The notes under the pieces are model-generated. The model ran no database searches and was not told the origin of the DNA. It was given only the letters and a program-made list of their open reading frames with translations. Below, one piece after another: positions 11,054 to 14,373 of a stretch of DNA of 14,373 bases; the first letter of the stretch is position 1, and every line of letters starts with the position of its first letter. The position numbers and the translations under genes are program-made. Source of the DNA: an uncultured archaeon (GTDB taxonomy: Archaea > Nanobdellota > Nanobdellia > Woesearchaeales > CAIVOO01). Location: the NCBI GenBank assembly GCA_903907555.1, contig CAIVOO010000089.1, positions 1-14,373 on the forward strand. Direction: 5' to 3'.

Positions 11054-13486
11054 ATGATTCTGAAATACCTGAAACTGCAGAATATTAGGAGTTATGTAGA
11101 GGAAAACATAACCTTTCCCAAGGGAGCAGTTCTTTTGTCAGGCGACATAGGCGCAGGAAAATCAACCATTCTATTAGCTATTGAATTCGCTTTATTCGGA
11201 ATCCTAAGAGCAGAATTATCAGGCGATGCATTGCTCAGGAATGGAAAGAATAATGGAAGCGTTGAGCTTTGCTTTGAAATCAACGGCAAGGACGTGATAA
11301 TCAATCGCACCTTGAAACGAAGCAAGGATTCTGTAAAGCAGGAATCAGGATTTATTGTAATGGACGGCAGGAAAACAGAGCTGACGCCTGTTGAATTGAA
11401 AACAAAAATTCTCGAGTTGATGGGATACCCTGACGAATTAGTCACAAAATCTAAATCTTTAATCTACAGATACACTGTCTATACACCTCAAGAGCAGATG
11501 AAAAACATACTTTTTGAGGATGCAGATGGACGCCTAGAAACATTAAGAAAGATTTTCGGGGTTGACAAATACCAAAACATAATTTCAAATGCTGAAATCA
11601 TATCGAAAAAGCTGAAAGACATGAAAAAGGAGGAGTCTGGAAAGATTTTTGATTTGAATGACAAGATTTTATTGCGTGAAAAAATCAAAAAAGAGATTTC
11701 TGAAAAGGAAAACATAAAGAAATCAGCCAAGGAAAGGCTAGATTCAGAAAAAACCAAAGTTCTCGAGAAGAAGAATCGGCTTGCAGATATTGAAAATAAG
11801 CGCGAGGAAAGCACAGAACTGCAGAAAAAGCTGTCAACCATTAAAGCAGTGATTGAGCAGAAGGATCATGCTCTTCAAAAGAATGAATCTCAGCTAAAAA
11901 ATATCGCACTTCAGCATTCGGAATTGGCAAAAAAGATGGCAAATCTTCCAAAAATCAATTTAGAATCTGCTGAAAAGGAATATCAGGAAAAGGAAAAGTC
12001 ATTTTTTGCATCATCTAAGGAAGATTCGGAATTAAGGCAGCAGGCAGCATTCATTGAGAAGCAAAAAAATTCAATATCAAAAGAAATTGAAGAAAAAATT
12101 TCTTCATTATCAAAATTTGCTGAAAAGGATTCAGAGCTCGGCAGGCTGAAACAGCAGATTTCGAATAAAAAATCTGTAGAAGACAATATGATAAGCGTTG
12201 ATAATGAGATTTGCGAGCTTAATTCAAGGCTTGGAGAGCTTGAGGCGCAGAGGAAAAATCATTCTGAGATTATCAGCAAGATAAAATCCATAGATGTCTG
12301 CCCGACTTGCGGGCAGAATGTTGATGCGCATTACAAAAACAAGGTGATAAGCGAGTCAAAACAGATGCTTAGCCACATCGAAACTCATCTGAAGGACAAA
12401 TCAGCAAAAAAATCAGAGTCAGCCGGCAAATTGAAAGAGTACAAAGAGGCATTGCAGCGCATAATAACCTCTGAAAATCTTATTGCAAAGCTTCAGGCAG
12501 AGAAAGAGAGTCTCGAGAATGTTTCTGCAGAGCTTGAAAAGAAAAAGAAGCTTCTTTCAGTTTTGGAAAATGAGCATAAGGCATCTTTGGAAAAGCTTGC
12601 AAAGACTGATGTTAAAAAAGCAGAAGAGGAATTCAAGAAAAGCAAGGATGTTCTGAAGAACGCGCATATTACAAACCAGTTTTCAAAAGATTTTGAAAGA
12701 CTGGCTTCAGAAAAAACAAGACTGGAAGAGGAGAATAAGCAAGTTTTCGAATCGCTTAAGCTGCATAAGAATGAACAGATAAATCTGATAAACAAGCTGA
12801 ACGAATTTGCAGATATCGATTTAATATATAAAAAACTTAAGTCAGATTTTGAAAATGCATCCATTTCTGAAAGAAATGCTGAAATAGAGTACACAAAAAT
12901 AGATAAGGAGATAGAAGGATTTTCCAATAACCTAAAAAATCTTGAATCGGAAGTACAGACAAAAGAAAAAATAAAGGAAAAACTACAAGCTGTCGACAAA
13001 AAAATATTGTGGCTCGAAGAGTCTTTCATGAACTTGATGCAGACTATAGAGAAAAAAATAATGCTAAAAGTCCATTCAGAATTCAACTCAATATTCCAAA
13101 AATGGTCGTCATTGCTGATAGAAGATGAGATAATGCAGCTAAGGCTTGGAGAAAGCTTTGAGCCGATAGCCACGCAGAACGGATATGATGTTGATGTTTA
13201 CAATCTGTCTGGCGGAGAGAAGACTGCATGCGCTTTAGCTTACAGATTGGCATTGAACAAGGTAATAAATGATTATATGTCAACCATCAGGACAAAAGAT
13301 TTGATAATATTGGATGAGCCGACAGATGGCTTTTCATCAGAACAGTTGGACAAAGTCAGGGATGTGCTGTCGCAGCTTGACATCAAGCAGATAATTCTTG
13401 TATCCCACGAGCCTAAACTAGAATCATTTGTTGACAACACAATCAGAATTGCAAAGGCAGGGCATAGCAGCAGGATTCTGACTTAG
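11054..13486 (+). CDS. rad50: DNA double-strand break repair ATPase Rad50
   Basis: SMC-like ATPase that with Mre11 binds, tethers and processes DNA ends. 810 residues, at the short end of archaeal Rad50 (about 850-900). Order: Walker A Gly30-Asp-Ile-Gly-Ala-Gly-Lys-Ser-Thr38; Gln146 of the Q-loop (Tyr-Thr-Pro-Gln-Glu-Gln); a long Lys/Glu-rich coiled coil from about 175 to 410; the zinc hook Cys416-Pro-Thr-Cys419-Gly; the returning coiled coil to about 660; signature Leu718-Ser-Gly-Gly-Glu-Lys723; Walker B with Leu-Ile-Ile-Leu-Asp754-Glu755-Pro; and the switch His in Val-Ser-His-Glu-Pro. All catalytic elements are present, so it should be active. mre11 is not next to it in this window. The start ATG begins the expected strand Met-Ile-Leu-Lys-Tyr-Leu-Lys-Leu. 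The stop overlaps the neighbouring minus-strand stop. Confidence 0.96.
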   Translation: MILKYLKLQNIRSYVEENITFPKGAVLLSGDIGAGKSTILLAIEFALFGILRAELSGDALLRNGKNNGSVELCFEINGKDVIINRTLKRSKDSVKQESGFIVMDGRKTELTPVELKTKILELMGYPDELVTKSKSLIYRYTVYTPQEQMKNILFEDADGRLETLRKIFGVDKYQNIISNAEIISKKLKDMKKEESGKIFDLNDKILLREKIKKEISEKENIKKSAKERLDSEKTKVLEKKNRLADIENKREESTELQKKLSTIKAVIEQKDHALQKNESQLKNIALQHSELAKKMANLPKINLESAEKEYQEKEKSFFASSKEDSELRQQAAFIEKQKNSISKEIEEKISSLSKFAEKDSELGRLKQQISNKKSVEDNMISVDNEICELNSRLGELEAQRKNHSEIISKIKSIDVCPTCGQNVDAHYKNKVISESKQMLSHIETHLKDKSAKKSESAGKLKEYKEALQRIITSENLIAKLQAEKESLENVSAELEKKKKLLSVLENEHKASLEKLAKTDVKKAEEEFKKSKDVLKNAHITNQFSKDFERLASEKTRLEEENKQVFESLKLHKNEQINLINKLNEFADIDLIYKKLKSDFENASISERNAEIEYTKIDKEIEGFSNNLKNLESEVQTKEKIKEKLQAVDKKILWLEESFMNLMQTIEKKIMLKVHSEFNSIFQKWSSLLIEDEIMQLRLGESFEPIATQNGYDVDVYNLSGGEKTACALAYRLALNKVINDYMSTIRTKDLIILDEPTDGFSSEQLDKVRDVLSQLDIKQIILVSHEPKLESFVDNTIRIAKAGHSSRILT

Positions 13487-13764
13487 CTCTGCACATACTT
13501 CTTCTTGGAAGCAATGCATCTTTTAGCTTTATTCAGCTCTTTTTTCATATATTCATAATGGTCTTTTCTTGAGTAAAGCTTGTTTTTCTTTATCCAGTCC
13601 AGTATCTCCTGAGGATTTTTTGATGCTTTTTTCTTCAGAACCTTGTTCTTTTTGCCCCAAATCATGTCTTTGTATTCGCAGAATCCAACTTCTATCTTTC
13701 CATAGCGAATTCTAATGAGAAAATATCCTGCTGGATCCAATACTAGTTTCTTTCTTTCCACCAT
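13483..13764 (-). CDS. Small basic protein of unknown function
   Basis: A 93-residue Lys-rich protein that I do not recognise with certainty. It begins Val-Glu-Arg-Lys-Lys-Leu-Val-Leu-Asp-Pro-Ala-Gly-Tyr-Phe-Leu-Ile-Arg-Ile, followed by Gly-Lys-Ile-Glu-Val-Gly-Phe-Cys, a two-strand start recalling DUF4346-like proteins (Leu-Asp-Pro-x-Gly-Tyr-Phe), and then Asn-Pro-Gln-Glu-Ile-Leu-Asp-Trp-Ile and a very basic helical tail. The ATG at 13764 is preferred over a TTG 12 bases upstream. Its beginning overlaps the end of the upstream DUF2238 gene by 22 bases, so the two are probably co-expressed. The last 3 bases overlap the rad50 stop, tail to tail. Confidence 0.7.
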   Translation of the reverse strand: MVERKKLVLDPAGYFLIRIRYGKIEVGFCEYKDMIWGKKNKVLKKKASKNPQEILDWIKKNKLYSRKDHYEYMKKELNKAKRCIASKKKYVQS

Positions 13765-14372
13765 ACTATTATCCAAGTTACTATTGCGCTTGTTGTGCTT
13801 CCTAATAAATTTGAGGCTAAATCCCAGATTGTATCATTCCACTTGCCTTCATCGCCCGCTCCGAAAAAGAAGAATCCAACGCCTTGGCCTGCATAAACAA
13901 ATCCAACGAAATACTCTATTATTTCTGTTATTGCCCCAACTCCAAGGACTGCAAGTAGTGAGATTAGCGATATCTTGTGCTTGTGCAAGCAATGCATCGA
14001 TTTTGTGCATTGCATTGTGAAATCATAGATTATCATGTAAAGAACGAATGGACCGAAGAAATGTAGGACTTTATCATATCTAACGAGATTGAAGAATACA
14101 TAATTGTAAGGTCCGAAGCTTCCAATGTTGTGTAGCAGTATGAAGATGCATCCGGCTATTGCTGTAAAACTGTTTAGTCTCAGCTGCTTCCTGTACTTGT
14201 AGAATGCTCCAATAATTATCAGCGAAAAAATCTCATCAAATATGGGGACGCTGCCCCATCCAAAACTAGCTTTCAGAATAAAAAGCTTGTACAATGAATA
14301 GAACGCCATGAGCAGGACAATGACTGCTGTGAAAATCAGAGATTTCTCAATCAAACCTAATTTTTTATCCAT
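13743..14372 (-). CDS. DUF2238-type integral membrane protein
   Basis: 209 residues with about six membrane segments (roughly 12-32, 44-60, 70-85, 102-118, 135-150 and 187-206). The pattern of conserved polar residues fits the DUF2238 family (YjdF-like inner membrane proteins): Arg-Tyr-Asp-Lys-x-x-His (98-104), Glu150-x-x-Glu153 in the fifth segment, then Asn179-Asp180-Thr-Ile-Trp-Asp184-Leu-x-x-Asn188, and a Gly-rich start of the last helix. The function of the family is not established. The ATG at 14372-14370 is one base from the window edge, so an upstream start cannot be excluded. The 3' end overlaps the small basic gene that follows. Confidence 0.75.
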   Translation of the reverse strand: MDKKLGLIEKSLIFTAVIVLLMAFYSLYKLFILKASFGWGSVPIFDEIFSLIIIGAFYKYRKQLRLNSFTAIAGCIFILLHNIGSFGPYNYVFFNLVRYDKVLHFFGPFVLYMIIYDFTMQCTKSMHCLHKHKISLISLLAVLGVGAITEIIEYFVGFVYAGQGVGFFFFGAGDEGKWNDTIWDLASNLLGSTTSAIVTWIIVWWKERN

Positions 14373-14373
14373 A

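Noticed and set aside
11092..13283. Long open frames on the strand opposite rad50
   Set aside because: They are Ser/Phe-rich mirror images of a Lys/Glu-rich coiled coil, as expected by chance, and match no family.
1..14373. CRISPR arrays, intact transposase genes, rRNA genes
   Set aside because: No regularly spaced direct repeats, no transposase-like reading frame and no rRNA sequence were seen in the window.

Overview
The window comes from an archaeon, most likely of the DPANN kind (Woesearchaeota/Pacearchaeota-like; this placement is inference). The archaeal assignment rests on RNA polymerase subunits D and N, the archaeal/eukaryotic ribosomal proteins eL15 and eL18, an archaeal-type SRP RNA, TATA-box promoters, a class II tRNA-Leu without encoded CCA, and Rad50. 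The DNA is AT-rich and tightly packed. Two convergent gene pairs overlap tail to tail by 4 bases.

Layout. Positions 1-1180 (+) hold a presenilin-type intramembrane aspartyl protease, cut by the window edge, joined through an ATGA overlap to a small DUF2087 protein. Positions 1219-1497 (+) are the 7S/SRP RNA with its own TATA box. It is followed after about 10 bases by an isochorismatase-like hydrolase (1508-2050). On the minus strand, reading right to left, lies a core translation/transcription cluster: eL15 (with its own promoter and structured leader), then uS13-uS4-uS11-RpoD-tRNA-Leu(GAG)-eL18-uL13-uS9-RpoN, then leucyl-tRNA synthetase. The order matches the conserved archaeal S13/S9 operons, including the tRNA-Leu before eL18. 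Positions 9973-10851 (+) hold a ROK-family protein lacking key kinase residues. Positions 10874-11016 hold a gene-free cluster of hairpins, followed by rad50 (11054-13486, +). At the right edge are two minus-strand genes: a DUF2238-type membrane protein and a small unrecognised basic protein.

Most notable points: (1) the LeuRS carries a complete Nudix hydrolase domain with an intact Nudix box, inserted in a loop at the end of its editing domain; (2) the tRNA-Leu(GAG) gene is interrupted in the T-arm by a 32-nt sequence that folds into a 10-bp hairpin and looks like a non-canonical archaeal tRNA intron; (3) the ROK protein has Ser where the catalytic Asp should be, plus altered phosphate-binding motifs; (4) eL15 and uS13 both have long stem-closed 5' leaders containing the same CTCGGAG motif just before the start codon; (5) the hairpin cluster upstream of rad50 resembles a small structured RNA or an IS200/IS605-like remnant.
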